Assembly (NCBI RefSeq): GCF_900155655.1
Contig: NZ_LT706987.1
Location: forward strand, 1,786,546-1,842,606
Length of the DNA: 56,061 nt
DNA from: Prevotella ihumii
Lineage (GTDB): Bacteria; Bacteroidota; Bacteroidia; Bacteroidales; Bacteroidaceae
Direction: 5' to 3'
Under the pieces are notes generated by a model, which worked only from the letters and a program-made list of their open reading frames with translations, was not told where the DNA came from and made no database searches. The translations under genes were made by a program, and so were the position numbers. Of the stretch, positions 1 through 9,911 are shown piece by piece; the first letter of the stretch is position 1; each line of letters begins with the position of its first letter.

Positions 1-3000
1 CACAACAAATCATTCCGTGTGCGCCCTATCGACTCACCGATGTTCAACGACGGTCGTCTGAAGCAGCTCTGTGATGTACGCATTCGCAATGTAAAGTGGC
101 AGGAGATTATCCGTGCCCTCTCGCTCTCTCGGAGTAAAAAGTATTGCGGTCGTATCTCGTATGCCAACTTAGGTGTCAACCAGTTAGGTTCTGTTTATGA
201 GTCGTTGTTGGCTTATCGCGGCTTCTATGCCGAGGAAGATTATATTGAGGTATGCAAAGCCGGTGCTCCTGAAGATGGCACTTATTTGGTTCCCTATTCG
301 CGTATGGAGGCTTTCGACATCCGTGAGGTGATTTGCGATGAAGAGACGGGCGAACCTCGCCGTTTGCCCCGAGGCACCTTCGTTTATCGACTGAATGGTC
401 GCGACCGTCAGAAGTCTGCCAGTTACTATACGCCCGAAGTACTGACACGTAGCACCATCAAATACACCATCAAGGCTATTGTGGATGACGTACGTGAGGG
501 CAAGCGCAAACCGACGGAACTGCTCGACTTGAAGATATTGGAACCTGCCGTGGGGGCTGCCGCCTTCCTCAACGAGGTAATCAACCAGCTGGCAGAAGCC
601 TACATGACGTATGTGGAGAAGAAACCGGCTCCCGACCGCTATCGTGATGAGTTGCAAAAGGTGAAAGCCTACATCGCCACGCACAACGTGTATGGCGTGG
701 ACTTGAATCCTACCGCCATTGAGCTGGGTAAGCTCTCGCTTTGGCTGAATGTCATTCATAAGGACATGGAGACGCCTTTCTTTGCCAACCGTCTCACGGT
801 GGGTAATGCTGTAATTGGTGCCTGGCTCAAAGTATATAGTCACAACGAGGTAGTGGGCAAAAAGGGAGGACATAATAAGTTGAAGGTCAATGAGTGGTGG
901 ACTAAAGCACCGCATAAGGTGAAGTTTGGTCGCACCCATGTAAAGCGCACTGTCAACGAAGTGTATCATTTCCTTCTGCCCGATAAAGCCATGTTGGCTG
1001 CCCTCGGCTTGAAGGATATGAAGAAGGGATATGCCACAGAAGCTAAAGTGATGGCCGACCGCTTAAAGGATTGGACGGCTCCTGTGGGTGAAGAACAGTT
1101 TCGTACGCTTCAGCGACTTTCTGCTAAGATAGACTTGCTGCTGCGTGAAGCCATGGAAACTCAGGTGAACATTGAGCACCTCACCAACAACCGGCGCGAC
1201 ATTTGGCCACATGAGGTTCCGCAAGGGGGTATGCTCTTCCGTGCCTACGAACAGGCAGAGAAGTACGCTGAGAAGGAACGCATCTTCGACACTCGTTACC
1301 GTCACGACAATGCTTACTATAAGCTGAAGCTCGTGATGGACTATTGGTGTGCCCTTTGGTTTTGGGAATACCAAGATGCTGCCGCACTGCCTACTCGTGA
1401 GGAATATTGGCGCGAGATAGAGAACTTGCTTGATGTAAGCAATGACAAACTCGACCGCAACACCCAGCGTGCTATGGCGGACGCTAACAGGGCATGCGAA
1501 GAAATAGAATCCGAATACGGCAGTGAGCGCATGACGGAGGAACAGGCCCAGATTGTGGCTAAGAGCAAAGAGGAGCTGTTGGAAAGCACCACTGCACAGA
1601 CGACGCTCTTTGCTGATAAAGAGCCTGAACGATTCAAAATAGCCAAACGTTTGGCAGACCGTTACCACTTCTTCCACCCTATGTTGGAGTTTATCGAAGT
1701 GTTCTGGCTGCGTGATGGTTTCGATGTGATTTGTGGTAATCCACCTTGGTTGAAACTCCAGTTTGACGATAAGGCTGTGTTGAGCGAACGCTATCCAGAA
1801 GTGATGATACATAAGGTGTCAGCCCCAGAGGCTCGTGCCATGCAGACTCGTTTTATGGAAGATGCGTCTATGCGTCGTATCTACGAAGAAGAGCAAATGG
1901 AAGTGCAGTGTTCCAGCGTATTTATGAATGCGTTTGCCAACTATCCATTGCTCATTGGGCAGCAAACCAACCTCTATAAATGCGTATTAACCAATACTTT
2001 CGACTTGGCATCTGCCGAGAATGGATATATTGGTATTCTATGTCCTGAAAGTATCTATGATGATCCGAAGGGACAGCCGCTTCGTCGTGAAGTTTATAAA
2101 CGCCTCCGTTACCACTTCCAGTATCAAAATGCATTTAATCTTTTTGCAGAGGTAGCCCATCGTGCTAAATATGGTAGCAATATTTTCAGTTCATGCAAAG
2201 AGTGCATTGGTTTTAAATCTATTAATAATTTGTTTCACCCGAATACAGTTGATGCTTGCTTTGCCCATGATGGACATGGAAAATGTGGAGGTATAAAAGA
2301 TAGTAACAACGAATGGAATACAAGTGGTCATTCTAACAGAATTGTATCTTTCGGAAAAGATGAATTATTAGTATTAGCACAAACATTTGAAGATTGTAAT
2401 GAATGGGAAACAGCTAAACTTGTAGGAATTCACAATAATGAAATTCTTAAAGTTCTTATAAAGTTATCTTCCTTTACAAACCATCTTTGTGATGTTAAAC
2501 ATATTGTTAGTGAGTGCTTTCATGAAACAGGTGCAGTAGATAATGGTTGGATTATTAGGAATACGACATTTCCTTCATGGAATAAACAAGAGATGTTATT
2601 TAATGGACCACACATAAATGTTAGTAACCCATTATATAAAACACCGCGTTCAATATGCAAAGAGAAAGCTGACTATGATATAATTGCCTTAGAGCGTATA
2701 GATGACAATTTCTCGGCAAGAACAAATTACATACCATGTACCTCCCTTGAAGAATATAATACATTGATAAAAGGCTTTCCAAAAGGTCAAGATGAAGATG
2801 GTAATACAATCTATGAAAACTGGATGGATTACTATAAAGTAGGGTTCCGTAAAATGTTAAGTCAAGCAGGAGAACGAACGTTGATATGTGCACTCTTGCC
2901 TCGCAAGAGTGCACATATCAACGGAGTAATCTCCGTTGCGTTCCGCAACGGAGATTACTCCGTGGATATGACCGCCATGTGTTCTTCTATTGTTATGGAC

Positions 3001-3630
3001 TTCTATATGAAAACTGTAGGAGCATCTAATCTTCAATCCAGCCGTATGGATTCGTTTCCATTGGTTGTTGAAGATAAATATAGAAAAGCGTTACATGCTC
3101 GCACCCTCCGTCTCAACTGCGTCACCAATCGTTACGCTGACCTATGGTCGGAGGTTTGGGATGACTCCTATAAGCAAGAGCAATGGAGCATCAAGGACAA
3201 ACGCCTTGCTCCATGGGATACCTTGACCGAGGAGTGGAACCACGACACGCCCTTACGCAACTACTTCGAGCGACGCATGGCCTTGGTAGAGATTGACGTA
3301 TTGGCAGCGATGGCACTCGGATTGACCCTCGATGAACTCATCATGATGTACGAAATCCAGTTCCCCGTGCTCCAGCAAAACGAGAACGACACTTGGTACG
3401 ACCGCCACGGCCGCATCGTCTTCACCTGCTCTAAAGGCTTAATTGGTGTCGGTGTAGATCGCCCCACATGGAACCGCATTCGTGAGATGCATCCCGGTGA
3501 AACCTATACCCACACCCTCACCAGCGAGCTATATGCCGGCCAAACCCTCACCTACGAAGCCCCCTTCACCTGCTGCGACCGCATCGCCGACTACCGCAAC
3601 GCTTGGGCATTCTTTGAAAAGAGATTATAG
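1..3630 (+). CDS. Eco57I-like adenine-specific DNA methyltransferase (5' end outside window)
   Basis: The frame is open from base 1, so the N terminus lies upstream; the first GTG at 19 is not a convincing start. The visible 1209 residues are typical of the large Eco57I/PglX-like N6-adenine methyltransferases found in type IIG, BREX and DISARM-like systems. The stretch around LGSVYESLLAYRGF (residues about 60-73) is typical of them. A SAM-binding motif I variant, EPAVGAAAFL, is at about residue 181 and the catalytic NPPW at about 580. Residues about 710-1020 should hold the target-recognition domain, and their DNA (about 2130-3080) is much richer in A+T than the flanks, which suggests a swapped cassette. 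Two perfect hairpins sit at the end of that segment. It would modify host DNA for the island. Whether it also carries a nuclease domain cannot be judged without the missing start. The helicase gene follows in the same direction after 136 bp. Confidence 0.88.
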   Translation, partial: HNKSFRVRPIDSPMFNDGRLKQLCDVRIRNVKWQEIIRALSLSRSKKYCGRISYANLGVNQLGSVYESLLAYRGFYAEEDYIEVCKAGAPEDGTYLVPYSRMEAFDIREVICDEETGEPRRLPRGTFVYRLNGRDRQKSASYYTPEVLTRSTIKYTIKAIVDDVREGKRKPTELLDLKILEPAVGAAAFLNEVINQLAEAYMTYVEKKPAPDRYRDELQKVKAYIATHNVYGVDLNPTAIELGKLSLWLNVIHKDMETPFFANRLTVGNAVIGAWLKVYSHNEVVGKKGGHNKLKVNEWWTKAPHKVKFGRTHVKRTVNEVYHFLLPDKAMLAALGLKDMKKGYATEAKVMADRLKDWTAPVGEEQFRTLQRLSAKIDLLLREAMETQVNIEHLTNNRRDIWPHEVPQGGMLFRAYEQAEKYAEKERIFDTRYRHDNAYYKLKLVMDYWCALWFWEYQDAAALPTREEYWREIENLLDVSNDKLDRNTQRAMADANRACEEIESEYGSERMTEEQAQIVAKSKEELLESTTAQTTLFADKEPERFKIAKRLADRYHFFHPMLEFIEVFWLRDGFDVICGNPPWLKLQFDDKAVLSERYPEVMIHKVSAPEARAMQTRFMEDASMRRIYEEEQMEVQCSSVFMNAFANYPLLIGQQTNLYKCVLTNTFDLASAENGYIGILCPESIYDDPKGQPLRREVYKRLRYHFQYQNAFNLFAEVAHRAKYGSNIFSSCKECIGFKSINNLFHPNTVDACFAHDGHGKCGGIKDSNNEWNTSGHSNRIVSFGKDELLVLAQTFEDCNEWETAKLVGIHNNEILKVLIKLSSFTNHLCDVKHIVSECFHETGAVDNGWIIRNTTFPSWNKQEMLFNGPHINVSNPLYKTPRSICKEKADYDIIALERIDDNFSARTNYIPCTSLEEYNTLIKGFPKGQDEDGNTIYENWMDYYKVGFRKMLSQAGERTLICALLPRKSAHINGVISVAFRNGDYSVDMTAMCSSIVMDFYMKTVGASNLQSSRMDSFPLVVEDKYRKALHARTLRLNCVTNRYADLWSEVWDDSYKQEQWSIKDKRLAPWDTLTEEWNHDTPLRNYFERRMALVEIDVLAAMALGLTLDELIMMYEIQFPVLQQNENDTWYDRHGRIVFTCSKGLIGVGVDRPTWNRIREMHPGETYTHTLTSELYAGQTLTYEAPFTCCDRIADYRNAWAFFEKRL
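2879..2963. repeat. Two adjacent perfect hairpins inside the methyltransferase gene
   Basis: First inverted repeat: arms 2879-2899 and 2903-2923 (21 bp, no mismatch, 3-nt loop CTC). Second: arms 2921-2940 and 2944-2963 (20 bp, no mismatch, loop TTC). The two share three bases. The reading frame continues through both and the encoded segment (LLPRKSAHINGVISVAFR) looks like normal family sequence, so this is not an obvious insertion. Confidence 0.95.
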
Positions 3631-3635
3631 CAGAC

Positions 3636-3703
3636 GTCCGACCAATCCGACCAGTCCGACTTGTCCGACCAGTCCGACTTGTCTGACCAGTCTGACCAGT
3701 CAA
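3636..3703 (+). repeat. 9-bp GTCSGAC array A
   Basis: About seven and a half units in strict 9-bp register, mostly GTCCGAC on the plus strand with CA or TT as the two variable bases. It starts six bases after the methyltransferase stop codon and ends 63 bp before the helicase start, inside what should be one operon. Confidence 0.95.
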
Positions 3704-3766
3704 CTGGAAAAGGAAATCAGAGAACTGAAGAAATATTAGCCAATTCTTCTCTAAAATTAGAATAAT

Positions 3767-6700
3767 ATGTTACCACTACAACAAGCCCGCGAGGTACGCG
3801 ACTCGGTTATCGAGTATATCAAAGCTACGTTCCGTTTTAAGGAGAAGGACGTGAGCGATGCGTTCTATCGCTTCATAGAAGATAAGCAGGAAGGCCTGTT
3901 TAAGGGACCTTATATATCACTGAAGACACCTTTTGTCTCAGCAACAGCAGAAGAAAGCGCAGATATACCCTTGGATATTGCACCCAACTTCGCTCCCTAC
4001 AAACATCAGCTGCAGGCGTTTAGGCAGTTGACGATGAAGGATGGCCATCAGCCTGAGCCAACCTTGTTGACCACGGGTACAGGTTCGGGTAAGACGGAGT
4101 GCTTCCTTTATCCTGTACTCGACTATTGCTACCATTGCAATCAGTTTGAGCATCAGGTAGGTGTGAAAGTCATCATCATGTACCCCATGAATGCGTTGGC
4201 CAGCGACCAAGCCAAGCGTTTAGCTGAAACCATTTGGGAAGACGACCGATTGCGTGGTAAGGTTACTGCGGGTCTGTTTGTGGGTGAAGGTATCAATGCG
4301 AAGGATTACCCTCGCGATATGGGACCTGATCATATCATCGAAAACCGTGATGCAATACTCGATACCGTTCCCGACATCTTGTTGACCAACTTCAAGATGC
4401 TGGACTATGGTCTGATGCGGCAACGCTTTATGTCGCTCTGGAGAGGAAATATCGATACCGATAATAAGGCTTTGCGCTTCATAGTACTTGATGAGCTACA
4501 TACTTATGATGGCGCACAAGGCACAGATGTGGCCAATTTGCTTAGACGACTGAAGCTGAAACTTTCGTTGCCTAAGCACAGCTTATGTCCTATTGGCACA
4601 TCGGCTACCATTGGTAATGGCGCTGATAGTAAAATGCGCTTGTGTGAATATGCCACCAATGTGTTTGGCGAGACTTTTAGTGAAGCACATGTCATAGAAG
4701 AGCACCGCATTCCCGTGGATGAATATGTGGTACCGAGAATTGTGGGGCTTCCTGATGGACGACTGCTTAAAGATTGTGCTTTTGGCAATACCGATACTGT
4801 GGCATCCTATCTCAAACGTCTTTGTAAGATTTGGCTCAAGAAGCGTGACGCCACTCCCATTGAAGCTGGCGAGATGTTACGCCAAATGGGCATCGTTGGC
4901 GATTTGCTCCATGCTTTGGAAGATGGTGTGCATACCTTGGAAGAACTACAGAATAGGCTGGAAGACAATAAAGAATTTCGTCGCTTACGTCAGCAATATT
5001 CCGATAAGACTTGTCTGACAGCTATTGAAAACTTGTTGGCACTCATTGCTTATGCCAAGCGTCCGATGCCAAACGGGAAGTTGATACCAACACTTTATTT
5101 GCAAGTACAACTTTGGCAAAGAGAGTTGAGTGGCATTCTGCGCTATGTGCAGAAAGATCCAGCATTCACCTGGCGCGGTAGCATCAAAAACGATGAAGAC
5201 CGAGTGGCCTTGCCTATGTACTTCTGTCGTGATTGTGGTGCCAGTGGATGGCTGAGTCGTAGATTGGCTACAGACGATCGTTACTGTTCGGACGTGAAGA
5301 CCATCAATACTTCGTTTATGAACCGTGACAAGGAAGTAGCGTTGCTTAATACAGAGTCGAAGCGTCATGAAGCGGTAGAAGAATACATGTCAGAGGGCAG
5401 TATCAATGTGACCCACTATGTAAAGGTAAAAGACCTTACAGAAGCAAGTAGTAGCGATGAAGGTACCCTCCGTCTGCGCGTTTGCAGTAAGACGGGGAAG
5501 AATAGGAACGGTAATCAGAAATTTGCCCGCAACTGCCCAGAATGTAATGGTAATGACACAATCTGTGAGATAGGAGGTCGCACCTCTACGCTATCGAGTG
5601 TGGCTATCAGTCAGGTGCTATCAAGTGATTTTGACCATGCCGAAGCTGTAGACCGTAAAATTTTGATGTTTACCAATAGTGTGCAAGATGCAGCGCATCA
5701 AGCAGGGTTCTACGAGGCACGAACGTTCCGATTCTTGTTCCGTCAGTCTATGCAGCAGTATATCAAAACCTTGAAGGGTCCCATCAACTTGGTAGAACTT
5801 CAAAGCGGATTTAAAGCATATTGGCACACACACCTCTCTGAGGAAGAGTACTATCATCGTTTTCTTCCAGCCGATTTGGCATCTCATATTGACCTCACCT
5901 GCAACTATCGTGAAGGTGATGGCAGCTTTATGTCTAACTTCAAGGAAGAGTTTGAAACTCGTGTAGATTGGGAAATAACCAGTGAGTTTGGTTTGACAGC
6001 TCAACTCGGTCGCACACTCGAAAAGACTGGTGCTTCAGCTTCATTCTTTAAACAGGAAAAGATAGAAGAGGTATATCGTGCTATGGTGGATTGGATGAAT
6101 AGCAACAATATGGAGCAGATGGCAGATAAAGAACGAGAATTCTGCCATTTCATATACGGCATTTTGCAGCGTATGCGCACGCATGGTGCGGTAGACCATC
6201 CTTATCTGGCAAAATACAGAGAGGAAGCACTGACCGGGTGGGCCTTGAACTGGAATAGAGACGGCCGCCACTTCCTAAATAAACGCTTAGGAGGAAGTAT
6301 GCAGTTCCCTAAATTGGTCGGTGCTTGGTTTACAGATAAAAATGCTGATATGCTTGACATGGTCGTGCTACGCCGTGAAGGCAAGCAGAATTGGTATAGC
6401 TTATACTTCTTCAAACAATTCAACGATACAGGGATAAGCAACAATATGGGACTCTTTAATGAGTTTATGCGTCAACTGCTGGATACCATGGTAGAAGTGG
6501 GCTTGCTGAACAAACAACCTCAAGGCGGTGGCAACTATGCTATTTGCCCAGAGCAGATATGGATTAGCAACAAGGTAAAGCATATTCAATGCGAGTATTG
6601 CCAATCCAGATTGTGTGTAGCCGATGATGATGAGTTGGCAAAAGGTACCAACTGCTTGGATTACAAATGTCGCGGCACCTATTCGGACGAGACACGACCA

Positions 6701-9700
6701 GAGCCGAACTACTACCTGCAGGTGTATAACCGCGATATTTCCCCTCGTGTATATGCTGATGATCATACAGGCTTATTGGAGAGAAACAAGCGAGAGCAGC
6801 TTGAAATAGACTTCAAAAAGCATCCTTCGCCAAGTTCTACCAATGTGCTTGTGGCCACTTCTACCTTGGAAATGGGTATCGACATTGGCGATTTGAATGT
6901 GATGGGCAATGCAAATGTCCCACCCAAGCCCAGTAATTTCTTGCAGCGTGTAGGTCGTGCCGGACGTAAGGAAGGTTCAGCTTTGGTACTCAACTATGCG
7001 CATGCCAGCGAACCACATGATATGTATTACTATACCTACCCTGTGGAAATGATGCAAGGAGAAGTAACTACGCCAGGTTGCTTCTTAGAGGCAAAAGACA
7101 TACTTCGTCGCCACTTTTTAGCGTATTGTATAGACACATGGACGAGTAGCGACGTACAAAATATGCTGCCTGCACGTATTGCCGATCTGAAGTTGACGCA
7201 AGAAGATGTATTCAGTCAAGAAGGCTTTATTGTAAACCGACTGATTACGTTTATCAAGAAGAATAAAGCTATACTTGAGTCGGAATTCAGATCCGTTTAC
7301 GAGGAACGTACACAAGAAGCACTGTCACGCTTGTTTGAAACGCTCAACGATGGCACATTTTATAATCATATCATCAGTGAATTTAGTACGTTACAAGCGC
7401 GTTTGTTCCATTTGGGCAAAGAACTTGACCAATACAAAGATCAGGAAGACCAGATTCAAGCAAATGACCCTATGATCGCCCAAATAGAAAATCTGATTAA
7501 GGCTACAAATAAACAATACGCTCAGATTGTGGGTGAGAACGTGATTGAATATATGACCAATGTGGGCTTATTGCCTAACTATGCCTTTCCGGAAACAGGC
7601 GTTAAACTACAAGCCAGTGTTTATGCATCGCATGAGAAGGAAGACAAAGAGTACAAAAAGGTGGAACCAAAATCTTTTGAACTCATGCGTTCTGCTTCGC
7701 AAGGTATTAAGGAGTTGGCACCAGGAAATAATTTCTATACGCAAAAATTCAAGTTGAATATCAGTGGTATATCTACCTTCGATTGGAAAGAGGCATTGAC
7801 AGAAATGCGTTTCTGCTCAAAATGCGATTGTATAGCACTAAAGGGTGAGCCTGGCTATGATTCTGCTGCTTGTCCAAAGTGTAATGACCCATCTTGGGGC
7901 GTAAACAAGCATCAACTGTTGAAGTTTACCAATTCACGAAGCATCATGCACAATAATGACGCTGCATTGGACGATTCTAATGAAGACCGTGATTCAGAAA
8001 ACTACATCATCAAACGTCACTATATGTTCCACCACAATGGTGCTACTACCTCGTATGCTATGCGCAGTGTGGGGTTTGGTATTGAGTTCTGCAACAATAT
8101 GGAGTTGTATGAAGTAAACTATGGGATGCAGATGCAATCTGGAGCAAAGCTTGAGGTGGACAATGATGCTACCATACCTCAGAATGGTTTTGTTACCTGT
8201 AAACATTGCGGAAAATCAACCCATCTCTTAGCTGGCGTAAGCCAGACTCAAGACTTCCATTATCGATTCTGCAATCACAAGGACATAAGCTTTGCTGATG
8301 ATGTAAAGAATGAGGTATTCGAAAAGCTTTACCTATACCGTCATATGCAAACGGAGGCCATCAAGATATTGCTACCCGTGCAAATTATGGATGCAAATGC
8401 TGCTATTGAGATGTTCAAGGCCGGTATAGAACTGGGATTGAAGGCATACTATAAATCATCGCCAGAACATATACGCATTGACTCCTATAGTGAGATGAAT
8501 ATGGCAACGATGAGCAAAGACCATTACCTTGTGATGTATGATACCATCCCAGGCGGTACGGGCTATTTGTCGAAACTATATGACACAGAGGAATTTACCA
8601 CGCTTCTGCAATATGCCTATGACAAAATTCATGAATGTACTTGTCAATGGGAGGGAAAAGATGGCTGTTACCATTGCATTCTTACCTATGGCAACCAATA
8701 TAAACGCGACTCTTTCAGCCGAGAATATGCAGATAGTCTCTTTGAACAACTGATTAGTCATGCCAAATCGTGGGAAGCACTTCCTGGATCAGTAGGCACC
8801 ATCTCACAGTCTGGTGTAGCAGAGGATAGCGAATTGGAATTGAAATTTGTTAATGCCCTAAAGGTCATTGCGAGAAATAACAACTGGGAATTTGAGAAAA
8901 TTCCAGATGTAAATACTTATCGTTATGAACTCCGTCTCATAGATGAAGAGAACGATACGGACATTAAATATTATATCATTCCTCAGTTTGCCCTTGGTGG
9001 ACCTTATGGCGTTCGCCATTATACGGTTGCCGACTTCCAAATTATCTGTATGTCGGCAAAAATTGAAGGCCAAGATATTGCACAACCAGAAAAAATGCCT
9101 ATGTGGGCCATTTTCCTTGATGGTTACAGTTATCACGCCAAAGCGCCTAATATGCGATTCTATGGTGACATAGAAAAGAGAGACGGCATCCGTGCATCAA
9201 CCACGCATAACCTATATTCATGGACAATGACGTGGGAGGATATTCAATTGTTTGAGCGTGGACAGGAGGATAGCCTCGGGCTTAATTCTGTAACGCGACT
9301 TATCGAACTATTGAAAAATCCTCAACAAGGTCATATCACAGAAACGGCATTTGGCTGTATTGCTGATGCTGACGGATTTATGGCTCATGGGGGTTCTTTG
9401 TACAATGGAAGTATAACGATAGATGATAGCGGCTATGATTTATTGACAGACAACTCGACCGATGAGGAAGTAGCTGCTGCATTACAAGATGGCATTCACT
9501 ATGAATGGAAGCTACAATCAAACTTGCTCTCAATAGACAACGATGAGTGGACTGGCTTTTGGCGGCGATACAATCTACTTCAATTCTTCTCAAACAAAAC
9601 CAATGTGGTCGTTTCTACTTCTACTTCAACAGAAGAGGTAGTAGATCGTGATGAAGTGAAGATGTATTACCCTGGCCTTGAGGACATCGTTGACCAGTTA

Positions 9701-9910
9701 TTGGATAACAATATTTCCTTTAGCCATGAAGGAGATGTGGATTTAACAGATGATGATGGAATCGTAATAGCAAGCGCTCAAATGATTCTTAGTGAATTGA
9801 AAATCGCTATCGAACCGGTTGACGAACAATCTATTGAAACATTTATCAGTTGTGGTTATCAAGTAATTTCCGCTTCTGACTTCAATATTAACAACATAAT
9901 AAATTCATAA
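3767..9910 (+). CDS. YprA/DruE-like DEAD/DEAH helicase with DUF1998-type cysteine cluster
   Basis: A 2047-residue superfamily 2 helicase. Visible motifs are the pre-Walker segment APYKHQLQAF (76-85), Walker A TGTGSGKT (103-110), motif II DELH (242-245), motif III GTSAT (277-281), STLEMGIDIG (about 1032) and motif VI QRVGRAGR (about 1060). Zinc-ribbon-like CxxC pairs occur near 485, 945 and 1350. A C-terminal Cys cluster (CQWEGKDGCYHC, about 1624-1636) is the mark of DUF1998/MrfA-type proteins. Size and order match DruE of Druantia and related YprA-family helicases, which act in phage defence. After the cluster, residues about 1690-1830 contain VADF, FLDGYSYH and DIEKRDG spaced like a Vsr or PD-(D/E)XK-type nuclease fold; that part is inference. 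The next gene begins one base after the stop, so the two are probably coupled. The exact system type is not settled. Confidence 0.85.
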   Translation: MLPLQQAREVRDSVIEYIKATFRFKEKDVSDAFYRFIEDKQEGLFKGPYISLKTPFVSATAEESADIPLDIAPNFAPYKHQLQAFRQLTMKDGHQPEPTLLTTGTGSGKTECFLYPVLDYCYHCNQFEHQVGVKVIIMYPMNALASDQAKRLAETIWEDDRLRGKVTAGLFVGEGINAKDYPRDMGPDHIIENRDAILDTVPDILLTNFKMLDYGLMRQRFMSLWRGNIDTDNKALRFIVLDELHTYDGAQGTDVANLLRRLKLKLSLPKHSLCPIGTSATIGNGADSKMRLCEYATNVFGETFSEAHVIEEHRIPVDEYVVPRIVGLPDGRLLKDCAFGNTDTVASYLKRLCKIWLKKRDATPIEAGEMLRQMGIVGDLLHALEDGVHTLEELQNRLEDNKEFRRLRQQYSDKTCLTAIENLLALIAYAKRPMPNGKLIPTLYLQVQLWQRELSGILRYVQKDPAFTWRGSIKNDEDRVALPMYFCRDCGASGWLSRRLATDDRYCSDVKTINTSFMNRDKEVALLNTESKRHEAVEEYMSEGSINVTHYVKVKDLTEASSSDEGTLRLRVCSKTGKNRNGNQKFARNCPECNGNDTICEIGGRTSTLSSVAISQVLSSDFDHAEAVDRKILMFTNSVQDAAHQAGFYEARTFRFLFRQSMQQYIKTLKGPINLVELQSGFKAYWHTHLSEEEYYHRFLPADLASHIDLTCNYREGDGSFMSNFKEEFETRVDWEITSEFGLTAQLGRTLEKTGASASFFKQEKIEEVYRAMVDWMNSNNMEQMADKEREFCHFIYGILQRMRTHGAVDHPYLAKYREEALTGWALNWNRDGRHFLNKRLGGSMQFPKLVGAWFTDKNADMLDMVVLRREGKQNWYSLYFFKQFNDTGISNNMGLFNEFMRQLLDTMVEVGLLNKQPQGGGNYAICPEQIWISNKVKHIQCEYCQSRLCVADDDELAKGTNCLDYKCRGTYSDETRPEPNYYLQVYNRDISPRVYADDHTGLLERNKREQLEIDFKKHPSPSSTNVLVATSTLEMGIDIGDLNVMGNANVPPKPSNFLQRVGRAGRKEGSALVLNYAHASEPHDMYYYTYPVEMMQGEVTTPGCFLEAKDILRRHFLAYCIDTWTSSDVQNMLPARIADLKLTQEDVFSQEGFIVNRLITFIKKNKAILESEFRSVYEERTQEALSRLFETLNDGTFYNHIISEFSTLQARLFHLGKELDQYKDQEDQIQANDPMIAQIENLIKATNKQYAQIVGENVIEYMTNVGLLPNYAFPETGVKLQASVYASHEKEDKEYKKVEPKSFELMRSASQGIKELAPGNNFYTQKFKLNISGISTFDWKEALTEMRFCSKCDCIALKGEPGYDSAACPKCNDPSWGVNKHQLLKFTNSRSIMHNNDAALDDSNEDRDSENYIIKRHYMFHHNGATTSYAMRSVGFGIEFCNNMELYEVNYGMQMQSGAKLEVDNDATIPQNGFVTCKHCGKSTHLLAGVSQTQDFHYRFCNHKDISFADDVKNEVFEKLYLYRHMQTEAIKILLPVQIMDANAAIEMFKAGIELGLKAYYKSSPEHIRIDSYSEMNMATMSKDHYLVMYDTIPGGTGYLSKLYDTEEFTTLLQYAYDKIHECTCQWEGKDGCYHCILTYGNQYKRDSFSREYADSLFEQLISHAKSWEALPGSVGTISQSGVAEDSELELKFVNALKVIARNNNWEFEKIPDVNTYRYELRLIDEENDTDIKYYIIPQFALGGPYGVRHYTVADFQIICMSAKIEGQDIAQPEKMPMWAIFLDGYSYHAKAPNMRFYGDIEKRDGIRASTTHNLYSWTMTWEDIQLFERGQEDSLGLNSVTRLIELLKNPQQGHITETAFGCIADADGFMAHGGSLYNGSITIDDSGYDLLTDNSTDEEVAAALQDGIHYEWKLQSNLLSIDNDEWTGFWRRYNLLQFFSNKTNVVVSTSTSTEEVVDRDEVKMYYPGLEDIVDQLLDNNISFSHEGDVDLTDDDGIVIASAQMILSELKIAIEPVDEQSIETFISCGYQVISASDFNINNIINS

Positions 9911-9911
9911 T

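Noticed and set aside
3482..3739. Frame rich in TSPTSP-like repeats
   Set aside because: It is the methyltransferase C terminus in another frame plus array A; the 9-bp unit keeps any frame open.
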